From the NCBI RefSeq assembly GCF_021129235.1, contig NZ_JAJOMA010000009.1, forward strand, positions 212,441 to 276,440: a stretch of 64,000 nucleotides of DNA, written 5' to 3'. Of the stretch, positions 1 through 7,601 are shown one piece after another. Positions within the stretch are counted from its first letter, which is position 1; each line of letters opens with the position of its first letter. The notes under the pieces are model-generated. The model was not told the origin of the DNA. It made no database searches and was given only the letters and a program-made list of their open reading frames with translations. Source of the stretch: Kineosporia mesophila (GTDB taxonomy: Bacteria; Actinomycetota; Actinomycetes; Actinomycetales; Kineosporiaceae). A program made the translations under genes and the position numbers.

Positions 1-1163
1 ACGCTGTCGGGCGTGTCCCGCGCCGGGATCCGCTCCGGGTGCCAGTTACGTCGCCACTCCTCACCCATCGTCGGGTTCTGGGTGCAGCGGATCGGCACCC
101 CGGCCGCGTCGTGGGCCAGGCACACGTTGCTGCCCACGCACTCACGCAGGTCGTCCAGGTCACCGTTCTCGATCTTTCGCGGCAGGAACGGATCGGCGAT
201 GGACGGGCGGGCCGCACCGATCAGATCCAGCACCCCTGAGCGCACCATCCCCGCCATGATGTCCGGCGAGGTGAACCGGCCCACCCCCACCACGGGCCGC
301 GAGGTCACCCCCCGCACGTACGACACGTATTCGGCCTGCGCTCCCTCTCCCGCGAAACGGGCCGATGCACCGTCCTTCTCGAAATTGGCCAGGTTCACGT
401 CCCAGAGATCCGGCAGGTCGGCCAGCATCTCGACCACCGCCCGGGCTTCCTGCGGATCCGCGGCACCGCCCGGCCCGATGACCTGGTCGACGCCGAACCG
501 CAGGGCCACCGCGGTGGTGTCACCGACCGCCTCCTTGGCATCTTCGAGTAACTCCCGCATCAGCCGGACCCGGTTCTCCAGCGATCCTCCGTACTCGTCG
601 GTGCGCTGGTTGTACCGCCGGGACAGGAAGTTCACCGGCAGGGTCATGTCATGACCGGCGTAGACATAGACGATGTCGAAACCGGCCCGCCGCGCGTTCA
701 GCACCGCGTGGCGGTGCCACCGGCGCAGCGCCCGGATGTCGGCCTTCGTCATTGCCCGGGCCGTCACCGGATGCAGTCCCTTGACCGGCCGGGCGCTCGG
801 CGCGATCGGAATGGTCCGGCTCTCCAGGTTCGGCACGTGGGCACCGTTGTGCACCAGCTCCACCGCGGCGAGGGCACCGTGCCGGTGCACACCCTCAGCG
901 GCCCGGGCCAGGTACGGAATGTCTTTCTCGTCCCAAAGCCTCAGCTCCCTCAGGTGGTTTCCGGAGTGATGGATGTCGCACTGCTCGGTGCTCACCACCC
1001 CCCAGCCGCCCTCGGCCTTCACCTCCCGCATCCGGGCCATCGCGCTGGGGTAGGCCCGGCCCATCCCGTTGCAGTGCGGCACCTGGTAGAAGCGGTTCTT
1101 CGTGGTCACCGGACCGATCCGGACGGGTTCGAAGAGCACGTCCAGCTCCGGCGGACGACTCAT
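1..1163 (-). CDS. NADH:flavin oxidoreductase, trimethylamine/dimethylglycine dehydrogenase-like (partial, C-terminus off window)
   Basis: The N-terminal 387 codons of a flavoenzyme of the Old Yellow Enzyme/2,4-dienoyl-CoA reductase/trimethylamine dehydrogenase class. The start ATG overlaps the stop of the preceding yggS-type gene (ATGA). The TIM-barrel half is clear: the N-terminal phrase LFEPVRIGPVTTKNRF, the FMN-barrel signature RRYNQRTDEYGGSLENR, and the conserved TQNPTMGEEWRRNWHPER after the iron-sulfur loop. Full-length relatives of about 650-730 residues end in an FAD/NADH domain, which would lie left of position 1. The usual 4Fe-4S ligand pattern reads ECVGSNVC here, so the second of four cysteines is serine (bases about 126-160). 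The family demethylates amines or reduces enoyl compounds; the substrate is unknown. It is the last gene seen of a four-gene minus-strand operon with B6-related genes. Confidence 0.85.
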   Translation of the reverse strand, partial: MSRPPELDVLFEPVRIGPVTTKNRFYQVPHCNGMGRAYPSAMARMREVKAEGGWGVVSTEQCDIHHSGNHLRELRLWDEKDIPYLARAAEGVHRHGALAAVELVHNGAHVPNLESRTIPIAPSARPVKGLHPVTARAMTKADIRALRRWHRHAVLNARRAGFDIVYVYAGHDMTLPVNFLSRRYNQRTDEYGGSLENRVRLMRELLEDAKEAVGDTTAVALRFGVDQVIGPGGAADPQEARAVVEMLADLPDLWDVNLANFEKDGASARFAGEGAQAEYVSYVRGVTSRPVVGVGRFTSPDIMAGMVRSGVLDLIGAARPSIADPFLPRKIENGDLDDLRECVGSNVCLAHDAAGVPIRCTQNPTMGEEWRRNWHPERIPARDTPDS

Positions 1164-1855
1164 GCGCCGCCCGCCGGGTAGTCACGGGCCCCGAAGATCG
1201 CCGTGCCGACTCGCACCTGCGTGGCACCGTGCTCGATCGCGGACTCGTAGTTGTGGCTCATCCCCATCGAGAGCTCACTCAGACCGTGTCTTTCGGCGAT
1301 CTTGACGAGCATCTCGAAGTGCGGCCGCGGATCCCCCTCGTACGGCGGGATGCACATCAGTCCGACCAGGTCGAACTCCTGGAACCGGCGACATCGCTCC
1401 AGGAGAGCGTCGGCCTCCGCCGGCAGCACCCCTGACTTCTGCTGCTCGGCGCCGGTGTTCACCTGCACGAGCACCCGCGGACGACGCTCCTGGGCCACGC
1501 ATTGCCGGGCCAGCGCCTCTCCCAGCCGCACCCGGTCCAGGGCATGGATGACGTCGAACAGCGCCACCGCGTCCCGTGCCTTGTTGGTCTGCAGAGGTCC
1601 GATCAGATGCAGTTCCAGCCCCGGAAACTCCTGGCGCAGCAGTGGCCATTTCGCCGCTCCCTCCTGCACCCGGTTCTCCCCGTAGCTCAGCAGCCCAGCC
1701 TCGATGGTCTGCCGGAGAATCTGCGGATCAACCGTTTTCGACGCCGCGACCAGCTGCACCGAGTCCGGCGCCCGGCCGGCCGCCCGGCACGCGGCAGCGA
1801 TCTGCCCGCGCACCCGAGCAAGGTTCGCCACGACATCCGGCGCCCGGCCGCTCAC
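1160..1855 (-). CDS. yggS: YggS/PROSC-family pyridoxal phosphate homeostasis protein
   Basis: 231 residues, the normal length for PlpHP. This single-domain alanine-racemase-fold protein binds PLP and buffers the B6 pool without known catalysis. The PLP lysine is in LVAASKTVDPQ near residue 30. Further family landmarks are SYGENRVQE, LHLIGPLQTNKAR, VLVQVNTGAEQQKSGV, GLMCIPP, and the C-terminal LSMGMSHNYESAIEHGATQVRVGTAIFG (the phosphate-binding SMGMS region). I chose the GTG start at 1855 because it overlaps the pdxH stop (GTGA). The open frame extends further upstream, but that part is antiframe translation of pdxH. Its own stop overlaps the flavoenzyme start. Paralogues of this protein are usually near proC or cell-division genes, so finding it in an operon with pdxH is unusual. 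Confidence 0.92.
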   Translation of the reverse strand: MSGRAPDVVANLARVRGQIAAACRAAGRAPDSVQLVAASKTVDPQILRQTIEAGLLSYGENRVQEGAAKWPLLRQEFPGLELHLIGPLQTNKARDAVALFDVIHALDRVRLGEALARQCVAQERRPRVLVQVNTGAEQQKSGVLPAEADALLERCRRFQEFDLVGLMCIPPYEGDPRPHFEMLVKIAERHGLSELSMGMSHNYESAIEHGATQVRVGTAIFGARDYPAGGA

Positions 1856-2445
1856 GGGTAGTACCGGGTCGTCGACCAGTCCGCCTCGGGCTTCGGCCGC
1901 AGATAGATCTCCCGGTCGTGCAGCCGGAACGGCCTCTGGGTCCAGAACTCCAGGTAGACCGGGCGGATCCGGTACCCGCGCCAGTACTGCGGCCGGGGCA
2001 CCTCGTCCTGCCCACCGAACCGCTCCGCCTGCCGGGCCACCGACTCCTCCAGCTCCTGTCGCCCGGACAGCTCCCGGGACTGCCGACTGGCCCAGGCCCC
2101 GATCCGGCTGTCCCGGGCCCTGGAGGCGAAGTACGCGTCCGCCTCGGCGTCCGACACGTGCTCCACATCGCCCCGCAGGCGGATCTGGCGTTGCAGCGAC
2201 TTCCAGTGGATCGTCACCGCCGCCCGCGGGTTCCCGGCCAGGGCGAGGCCCTTCTGCGAACCGGTATTGGTGTAGAAGACAACTCCCTCGGGAGTGAACT
2301 CCTTCATCAGCACGATCCGCACGTCCGGCGTGCCGGCGGAGTCCGCGGTGGCCAGGGCCATCGCGTTCGGGTCGTTCAGCTCCTGGGCACACGCCAGGTC
2401 GTACCACTGCGCGAACTGCGGCCAGGGGTCGGGTGTCCCGGTCAT
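1852..2445 (-). CDS. pdxH: Pyridoxamine/pyridoxine 5'-phosphate oxidase (PdxH-like)
   Basis: 197 residues, FMN-dependent split-barrel enzyme that oxidises PNP or PMP to PLP. Signature segments are VRIVLMKEFTPEGVVFYTN, SQKGLALAGNP, the substrate loop EADAYFASRARDSRIGAWASRQS, and the C-terminal EFWTQRPFRLHDREIY, in which the R-x-H dyad contacts PLP. Together with yggS and the PLP-fold protein upstream it forms a B6-themed operon. The spacing is 12 bp from the upstream gene, with a GTGA overlap to the downstream gene. It could be the housekeeping enzyme or a second, pathway-specific copy; the sequence alone cannot decide. Confidence 0.92.
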   Translation of the reverse strand: MTGTPDPWPQFAQWYDLACAQELNDPNAMALATADSAGTPDVRIVLMKEFTPEGVVFYTNTGSQKGLALAGNPRAAVTIHWKSLQRQIRLRGDVEHVSDAEADAYFASRARDSRIGAWASRQSRELSGRQELEESVARQAERFGGQDEVPRPQYWRGYRIRPVYLEFWTQRPFRLHDREIYLRPKPEADWSTTRYYP

Positions 2446-2457
2446 GATCGATCCTCC

Positions 2458-3723
2458 TCAGGCACTCAGGGGTTCGCTGACGGGCAACAGGTTGCGCCAT
2501 TTGTCCCGGTCCTGCCCGCGCGCGGTGACCAGATGGGCGCGGCCCTCCAGATCGACCACCACCTCGGCGGCCGGAGGGACGTTCAGGAACTCCATGTGCT
2601 GGGTCGCGCAGTACGCCCCGACGTCGAGCACCAGCATCGCGTCACCGACACCCAGCTGCGCCGGGGCCCAGTACTCCCCCGGGAGCACGTAGTCGTGCCG
2701 CAGGATGCTCCGCCCCCGGATCAGCGCGTCCCGGCCCACACCCGCGGGCAGTTCCTTCATCTCGTGATCGAGGTAGATGACGTGATGACGCCGGTCGCGT
2801 AACTGGGCGGACGGCATCAGCATGCGCGAGCCGTCCGTAACCACGATGCTGGACACCGGGTTCACCAGCACCTCGCGTTGGATCCCGAGCACCAGGACGC
2901 CGATGTCGGCCAGCACGTCGCGGGCCGGTTCGAACATGAACCGCACATGCTCGGGAATCCCCAGCCGCTGCGAGCTCTCTCCGAGGACGGAGAAGTACGA
3001 GGTCCAGTCGAAGTGCTTGGCCTCGGCGTCCCAGGAGCCGTAGTCAAAACCGTGCCCGCCGGCGAAGTTCATCGCTCTGGCCGTCGGGAAGTAACGGGTG
3101 AAAATGTTGAACATCGTCTCGATCATGGCGATCATCTCGTCGCGGGAGTTCCCACTTCCGCAGTACACCTCGAAACATTCGAGATTCCGACCATACTCAC
3201 CGAGCAGGCCGACCAGCTGGTCCAGCTCACCCAGCTTGATCCCCGGCTTCCCCGAGTCCAGGCTGTCGATGCGGGCACTGATCGACGGCGCACCGGCCTC
3301 CAGCGCCGCACGGATCTCCCCCAGGCTGGACAGGAACGTCGGGCATCCCGTGCGAGCCCAGAACTCCAGCTCCCCGTCGGCGACATGCCCCGGCGAGACG
3401 ATGAACGAGTCGAACCCGAACTCCCGGGTGATCTCGTACTCACCCGGCATCTGCAGCAGCAGGCCCACGCCCATGTCCTGGAACGGCTTGAGGACGTGGG
3501 GATTCGAGTTCGGGAAGAACGGCACGTAGAGATCGACCCGGTCGGCGAGCCCGGCCAGGGCCGCCGCCTTCTGGATCCGCGTCACGTTCCGGCGCAGCTG
3601 CTCTTCGCTGTAGACGAACGTCGGGGTACCCACCTGGTCGCGGATGGCGGCGAGGTCTGTCCCGCCGATCCAGGAACATCCGAGCCGATCCGGTTCCGGT
3701 GCTGCCAAACGTGTTTCAGCCAT
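2458..3723 (-). CDS. Fold-type III PLP decarboxylase homologue lacking the catalytic lysine
   Basis: 421 residues with the layout of diaminopimelate/ornithine decarboxylases. The alanine-racemase-like barrel has GTPTFVYSEEQL near residue 35, a GGHGFDYG phosphate-loop-like segment and a FEPARDVLADIG segment (EPGR-like). A C-terminal beta domain follows, with LVLDVGAYCATQHMEF. The strand that normally holds the Schiff-base lysine (YAVKAN-type) reads LYVPFFPNSNPHVL, with Phe at the lysine position. The His of the HIGSQ motif is replaced (VYCGSGN), and the CxxxD active-site cysteine is not found in GRSILRHD. The fold is recognisable, but classic PLP catalysis looks impossible. It is the first gene of the B6-themed operon. 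It may be a pseudoenzyme, a carrier or partner protein, or an enzyme with altered chemistry. Confidence 0.8.
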   Translation of the reverse strand: MAETRLAAPEPDRLGCSWIGGTDLAAIRDQVGTPTFVYSEEQLRRNVTRIQKAAALAGLADRVDLYVPFFPNSNPHVLKPFQDMGVGLLLQMPGEYEITREFGFDSFIVSPGHVADGELEFWARTGCPTFLSSLGEIRAALEAGAPSISARIDSLDSGKPGIKLGELDQLVGLLGEYGRNLECFEVYCGSGNSRDEMIAMIETMFNIFTRYFPTARAMNFAGGHGFDYGSWDAEAKHFDWTSYFSVLGESSQRLGIPEHVRFMFEPARDVLADIGVLVLGIQREVLVNPVSSIVVTDGSRMLMPSAQLRDRRHHVIYLDHEMKELPAGVGRDALIRGRSILRHDYVLPGEYWAPAQLGVGDAMLVLDVGAYCATQHMEFLNVPPAAEVVVDLEGRAHLVTARGQDRDKWRNLLPVSEPLSA

Positions 3724-3826
3724 GAGACCCCTCCCTGTACGGACATGTGCCGACGGGGCGCACCCATGGTGTTCCGCCCGGCCCGGTCGGCCTGCCCTGA
3801 TCCCGATTGCTCGCGAAAGACACTCA

Positions 3827-3872
3827 CTGCAGCTCGTGCAGCGAATGTAGCCAGAAGGTTACAAACGGACAA
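3827..3872 (-). promoter_or_regulatory. Candidate promoter and dyad operator for the B6-themed operon
   Basis: Read on the minus strand: TTGTCC (3867-3872), a 17-bp spacer, then TACATT (3844-3849). Each hexamer matches 4 of 6 of the sigma-70 consensus. A dyad CTGCA-5-TGCAG (3827-3841) lies exactly where transcription would begin, about 105 bp upstream of the decarboxylase-like gene. It may be an operator or a chance palindrome. Confidence 0.4.
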
Positions 3873-4258
3873 GGGCCCCCTGGCAGCCCGCCTCAACTGA
3901 CATTTCGCCGTGTCCAATTCGCCGCTCCACCAGCGAAAGTCTTTGACACAAAGCTATGTTGCGGTGATACCAAGGATCACCAGGAACCCCGGCACCACGG
4001 CATCAAGAGTGCAGTCCTGGCAGCACACAGGCAAACAAACACACGTCGGAAATCCCCTTGCCTTCACTGAAACGTAACAAAGGCGGAAACCCGGCAAGAA
4101 AGTACGCCACCAGGAACAGACCCTCAGATCCGCACCTGCAAGCAGGGACGGCGCCGCGATCGCGACCCGGAATGCTCCCGCCACCGCCAGGTGACCGCGA
4201 CGGGGGCGATCAGCCAGGGCAGCAGCGGTAACCGTCCACCTCAGCCCCGGAACCGGGC

Positions 4259-4288
4259 GCCCAGGGCGCTGCGCCGAGCGCCCTGGGC
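4259..4288 (-). terminator. Intrinsic terminator-like hairpin
   Basis: Perfect 12-bp inverted repeat (GCCCAGGGCGCT / AGCGCCCTGGGC) with a 6-base loop, 7 bp beyond the stop codon of the minus-strand reductase gene. There is no clear U-tract, as is common in high-GC actinomycetes. Confidence 0.7.
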
Positions 4289-4295
4289 CAGCCGG

Positions 4296-5240
4296 TCAGA
4301 GCGGCGCCACGGTGATCGCCGCGCCCGCGGCCCGGGAGACGCACGGCATCACGAACGATTCACGTTCCGGCGGAGTCAGCACCAGGTCTCGGTGCTCGGT
4401 CTCGCCGGCGACCAGGCGCAGCCGGCAGGTGCCGCACGTACCCGACTCGCAGGAGCTGGAGGTGCGTACCCCGTTGCGCCGCAAGGCCTCCAGGGCTGTC
4501 TCGTCGGAGGCCACGGCGATCTGCCCGCCGGTGGGTTCCCAGGTCAGGGTGAACGGGGCGCTCGTGCCGCCGAGGGCGTCGACACCGGCGAAGTCCTCGA
4601 AATGGATGTGCGAGGGCCGCCAGTGCATGGTGAGCGCCCGGACGTCGTCCATCAGTGCCGTGGATCCGCAGCAGTAGACGTGGGTCTCGTCGTCGGGTTC
4701 GGCCAGCCACTGCCACAGGTCGGCACGGCCGGCGACGGCACTGTGGTGCAGCACCACCACGTCCACCAGGCCCGGACGATCGAGTTCCTCGGCGTAGGCG
4801 GTCTCCTCGCGGGTGCGGGTCAGGTACACGAGCCGCACCCGCGACCGCCCCTGTCCGAGGATGTGGTGCAGCATCGAGCGGATCGGGGTGATGCCGACGC
4901 CTCCGGCCACGAGCAGGTAGCGCGGCGCCTCGACCAGTTCGAAGGCGCTGGTGGCGGCGGAAACCGTCAGCAGGGAACCGATCTCGGTGTCGTCGACCAC
5001 GCTCACCGAGCCGCCTCGTCCTCCCGGCTGCCGGTGCACCGCGATCACGTACCGGTCGGCCTCGGCCGCCGGGTTGGTGATGCTGTAGCTCCGGCGCTGT
5101 CCCGCCGGGGTGTCCAGCGACACGTGCGCGCCGGGTGGGTGCGGGGGTAGCGCGAGCCCGTCCGGGTCACGCAGTTCGATCTCGCAGATGGACGACGTCA
5201 GCATCCTTTTCGCGCTCACCCGGAGCCGCCGATCGCTCAC
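4296..5240 (-). CDS. Phthalate-dioxygenase-reductase-like ferredoxin reductase (FMN, NADH, C-terminal 2Fe-2S)
   Basis: 314 residues in the order of the PDR/VanB family. A flavin barrel carries RRSYSITNP near residue 50. A nucleotide-binding domain carries LLVAGGVGITPIRSML near 108 and VYCCGS near 190. A plant-type 2Fe-2S domain carries CESGTCGTCRLR near 263 and a fourth Cys in FVMPCVSRA. It passes electrons from NAD(P)H to a partner protein. Its GTG start overlaps the stop of the MOSC-protein gene (GTGA), so the partner is very likely that protein. Together they would form a two-protein version of a YcbX/mARC-type molybdenum enzyme. A terminator hairpin follows directly. Confidence 0.88.
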   Translation of the reverse strand: MSDRRLRVSAKRMLTSSICEIELRDPDGLALPPHPPGAHVSLDTPAGQRRSYSITNPAAEADRYVIAVHRQPGGRGGSVSVVDDTEIGSLLTVSAATSAFELVEAPRYLLVAGGVGITPIRSMLHHILGQGRSRVRLVYLTRTREETAYAEELDRPGLVDVVVLHHSAVAGRADLWQWLAEPDDETHVYCCGSTALMDDVRALTMHWRPSHIHFEDFAGVDALGGTSAPFTLTWEPTGGQIAVASDETALEALRRNGVRTSSSCESGTCGTCRLRLVAGETEHRDLVLTPPERESFVMPCVSRAAGAAITVAPL

Positions 5241-6040
5241 CAGGCCACCTCGTCCTCAATTTTGACCGATCCGCCGTTGGAGACCTCGCCGTAGACGCCG
5301 ATCTCATCGGTGCCGATGTGCTGCACCAGCAGGCGTGGCAGCGGGATGTCACGACGGGCGTCGGCCGGGTTCACCTCGGTCGCCGCGCAGCGGTGGGTGG
5401 TGAGCACGCCGTGCAGCCGGGCTTCCCCGACCGTGATGTCGCTGCCGACCAGGCCCAGTTCGCTCCAGGCGGGCAGGCCGTCGACATAGATGTTGGCGCG
5501 CAGGCGTAACGGGTCGATCGTCAGGCCGGTGCGCTGCTCCAGGTCGCGCACCGAGGCCAGGTTGATGATCGAGACCGCGTTCATCATGGCGTCCGACACC
5601 ACCGAGACGTCGGTGAACCGGCGGCCGTCCTCGCGGGCCAGCACCGGCAGCACTCCCGGCGGCAGGTCGAGCACCCGGGCGAAGAACGCCAGGGTCCGCT
5701 CGCGGCCCGGCGGTGTGGTCCAGTTCTCATGAAGGACGACGTGCTCGCGCACGCTCACGGTGAACCACTCGCTGTCGGCGTCCAGGTGGGTGTTCAGCCC
5801 GGCGAGCCGTTCCTCCTTCACCAGCACGAAGAACTGGTGCTTGCTCACCGGCGTACGCCGCCCGGGCTGGTAGTCGCCTCCCGGGCGGGCCAGCGCCCAG
5901 ATCCGGTCGGCGGGAAACCCGACCCCCGGCGCCAGTTTCACCTCGGTCAACGACTGCCCGGAAAGCCCTTTGACGGGATAGTGCCACAGCGAGACGACGT
6001 GCCCCACGGACGTCCCGGGCCCGTCGTGTTTGATGCCCAC
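5237..6040 (-). CDS. MOSC-domain molybdenum-cofactor protein (YcbX/mARC-like)
   Basis: 267 residues. The N-terminal MOSC_N beta-barrel starts VVSLWHYPVKGLSG, followed by ADRIWAL. The MOSC core has RRFTDVSVVSDAMMNAVSIINLASV, LRANIYVDGLPAWSEL and the likely Mo-ligating cysteine in THRCAATEVNP near residue 217. Proteins of this group (E. coli YcbX, eukaryotic mARC) bind sulfurated molybdopterin and reduce N-hydroxylated bases and amidoximes. YcbX carries its own ferredoxin domain; here that domain is on the neighbouring reductase gene. The GTG at 6040 is the longest start. A GTG ten codons further in, just before GHVVSLW, is a reasonable alternative. Confidence 0.85.
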   Translation of the reverse strand: MGIKHDGPGTSVGHVVSLWHYPVKGLSGQSLTEVKLAPGVGFPADRIWALARPGGDYQPGRRTPVSKHQFFVLVKEERLAGLNTHLDADSEWFTVSVREHVVLHENWTTPPGRERTLAFFARVLDLPPGVLPVLAREDGRRFTDVSVVSDAMMNAVSIINLASVRDLEQRTGLTIDPLRLRANIYVDGLPAWSELGLVGSDITVGEARLHGVLTTHRCAATEVNPADARRDIPLPRLLVQHIGTDEIGVYGEVSNGGSVKIEDEVAW

Positions 6041-6065
6041 GCCGGGCCACTATTCCAGAAGGTTC

Positions 6066-7601
6066 TCAGCCCGCGGCGATCGGTGGACGGTTCGCCGAGG
6101 TGAACAAGGCGTCGAGCACCTCGGGCCGCCCGGAGAACCCGAACAGCGGACCCTGGGCGCAATCGCAGCCCAGGGTGCGCAGAACATCCGCCTGAGCAGG
6201 GCGTTCCACTCCTTCGGCGATGACCAGGTGCCCGAGGGCGTGGCCCATGCCGACAGCCGCGCCGGCGATCGCGGCACTGGCCTCGTGCCGGTCGACGGTG
6301 GCCGTCATCGACACGTCCAGTTTCAGCACCTGCACCGGCACGGTCCGCAACCGGGACAGGGCGCAGTGCCCGGAACCGAAGTGGTCCATCGCCAGCCGCA
6401 CGCCCAGCCGGTGGACCCCGGCCAGGTTCTCGGCGACAACCGGACTGTCGGCCAGGAACGCCTCCTCGACCAGCTCGATCACCAGCTGGTTGGCCAGAAG
6501 CCCGGTCTCCCGGAGGGTTTCGTTCACCAGGTCGACGACGTCGATCGCCTCGAAGGTCTGCACCGACAGGTTCACCGAGATCCGCCCCCGGCCCGGCCGC
6601 CAGTGCGCGGCCCGGCGGCACGCCTCCCGCAGTACCCAGGCGTCCAGATCGCCGACCATCCGGTACTCCTCGGCGATCGGCACGAAGTCCGCGGCCGTCA
6701 GCGGCGGGGAACCGGGCGGCTGCCAGTGCACCAGGGCCTCGGCGCCGATGACCTGGTGCCGGTCCAGGCGCATCACCGGCTGGTAGCGCAGGTTCAGCTG
6801 CCCGGCCGAGATGGCGGTGCGCAGCTGCGAGACGATGCGCATCTTGCGGTCGACGTCGAGCTGCATCTGGGTGTCGAAAACGCTCAGACGGGCCCGCCCG
6901 CTGCGTTTGGAGGCGTACATGGCCAGGTCGGCGCGCTGCAGAAGGGTGTCGGTGCCGGGCCCGGGCACCGCGTCCTCCACGGTGTTCAGGGCCACCCCGA
7001 TGCTCGCGCTGACCACGACCTCCCGGCTCTTGATCGTCAGCGGGCGTTCCAGCTCGACGGCGATCCGCTCGGCCAGTTCCTGGGCCTGGCCGGGGGTCGC
7101 GAACGAGCCGGCCACGATGAACTCGTCACCGCCCAGCCGGGCCACGACGTCGCCGCGGCGGCAACTCGCGCGCAGCCGCTCGGCCGTCAGCACCAGCAGC
7201 TCGTCGCCGGCCTCGTGCCCCAGGCTGTCGTTGATCAGCTTGAACCCGTCGAGGTCGATGAACAGCACCGCCACCGGGGGCCCGTCCTGGTGCTGCGAGG
7301 CGACCAGCTGCTGCAGCCGTTCCAGCAGGGCCCGGCGGTTGGGCAGGCCGGTCAGCTCGTCGTTCAGCGCCTTGCGGCTCAGGCTGTCGTGCAGCCCCCG
7401 CATCTCGGTGGACGAGACCTCCAGCGAGCGCTCCAGCAGGTACCGGTCCTTGTCGGCCTGCTCGTAGGTGGCCGACACCACCTCCAGCAGCCGGGCCCAG
7501 GACTCCGGCGCGGACTGCTGCTGCGGGTCCAGGCTCAGCCGCCGCAGCTGCCGGACCAGGAGCCGGTGCGGTTCGGGCTTCTGGCCGGGGGTCGGGGTCA
7601 C
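6066..7601 (-). CDS. GGDEF-EAL cyclic-di-GMP protein, EAL site altered
   Basis: 511 residues with no membrane segment. A short helical N-terminus (1-95) leads to a GGDEF domain (about 95-255), with the intact motif RLGGDEF at residues 155-161 and an intact RxxD inhibitory site (RRGD) five residues before it. This half should be an active, feedback-controlled diguanylate cyclase. The EAL domain (about 260-505) keeps EAL at 288-290, SVNLS, ELVEE, LKLD, AEGVE and the CAQG glutamine. The metal motif DDFGTG, however, reads DHFGSG at 406-411, with His replacing the second aspartate. Loss of that residue typically cripples phosphodiesterase activity. The GTG start overlaps the stop of the FIST gene, implying coupled synthesis with that sensor. 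Confidence 0.92.
   Translation of the reverse strand: MTPTPGQKPEPHRLLVRQLRRLSLDPQQQSAPESWARLLEVVSATYEQADKDRYLLERSLEVSSTEMRGLHDSLSRKALNDELTGLPNRRALLERLQQLVASQHQDGPPVAVLFIDLDGFKLINDSLGHEAGDELLVLTAERLRASCRRGDVVARLGGDEFIVAGSFATPGQAQELAERIAVELERPLTIKSREVVVSASIGVALNTVEDAVPGPGTDTLLQRADLAMYASKRSGRARLSVFDTQMQLDVDRKMRIVSQLRTAISAGQLNLRYQPVMRLDRHQVIGAEALVHWQPPGSPPLTAADFVPIAEEYRMVGDLDAWVLREACRRAAHWRPGRGRISVNLSVQTFEAIDVVDLVNETLRETGLLANQLVIELVEEAFLADSPVVAENLAGVHRLGVRLAMDHFGSGHCALSRLRTVPVQVLKLDVSMTATVDRHEASAAIAGAAVGMGHALGHLVIAEGVERPAQADVLRTLGCDCAQGPLFGFSGRPEVLDALFTSANRPPIAAG

Larger units (their letters stand above)
3724..4295. other. 572-bp intergenic region, lower GC than surroundings
   Basis: No convincing gene. 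Short open frames of 76-87 codons exist on both strands between 3807 and 4184, but they lack ribosome binding sites and sensible composition. Lines around 3900-4080 are only about 48-62% G+C by hand count, clearly below the flanking genes. The left end holds the promoter candidate of the B6 operon; the right end holds the terminator of the reductase gene. The middle (about 3900-4250) shows nothing I can assign. Confidence 0.6.

Noticed and set aside
1160..2500. A single 446-codon frame suggesting a fusion with the YggS-type protein
   Set aside because: Its first 215 codons are a shifted reading of pdxH. The true gene starts at the GTG overlapping the pdxH stop.
3807..4184. Small Cys-rich peptides in the intergenic region before the reductase gene
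   Set aside because: The open frames on both strands lack ribosome sites and codon bias. The cysteines come from low-complexity CAC/TGC triplets.
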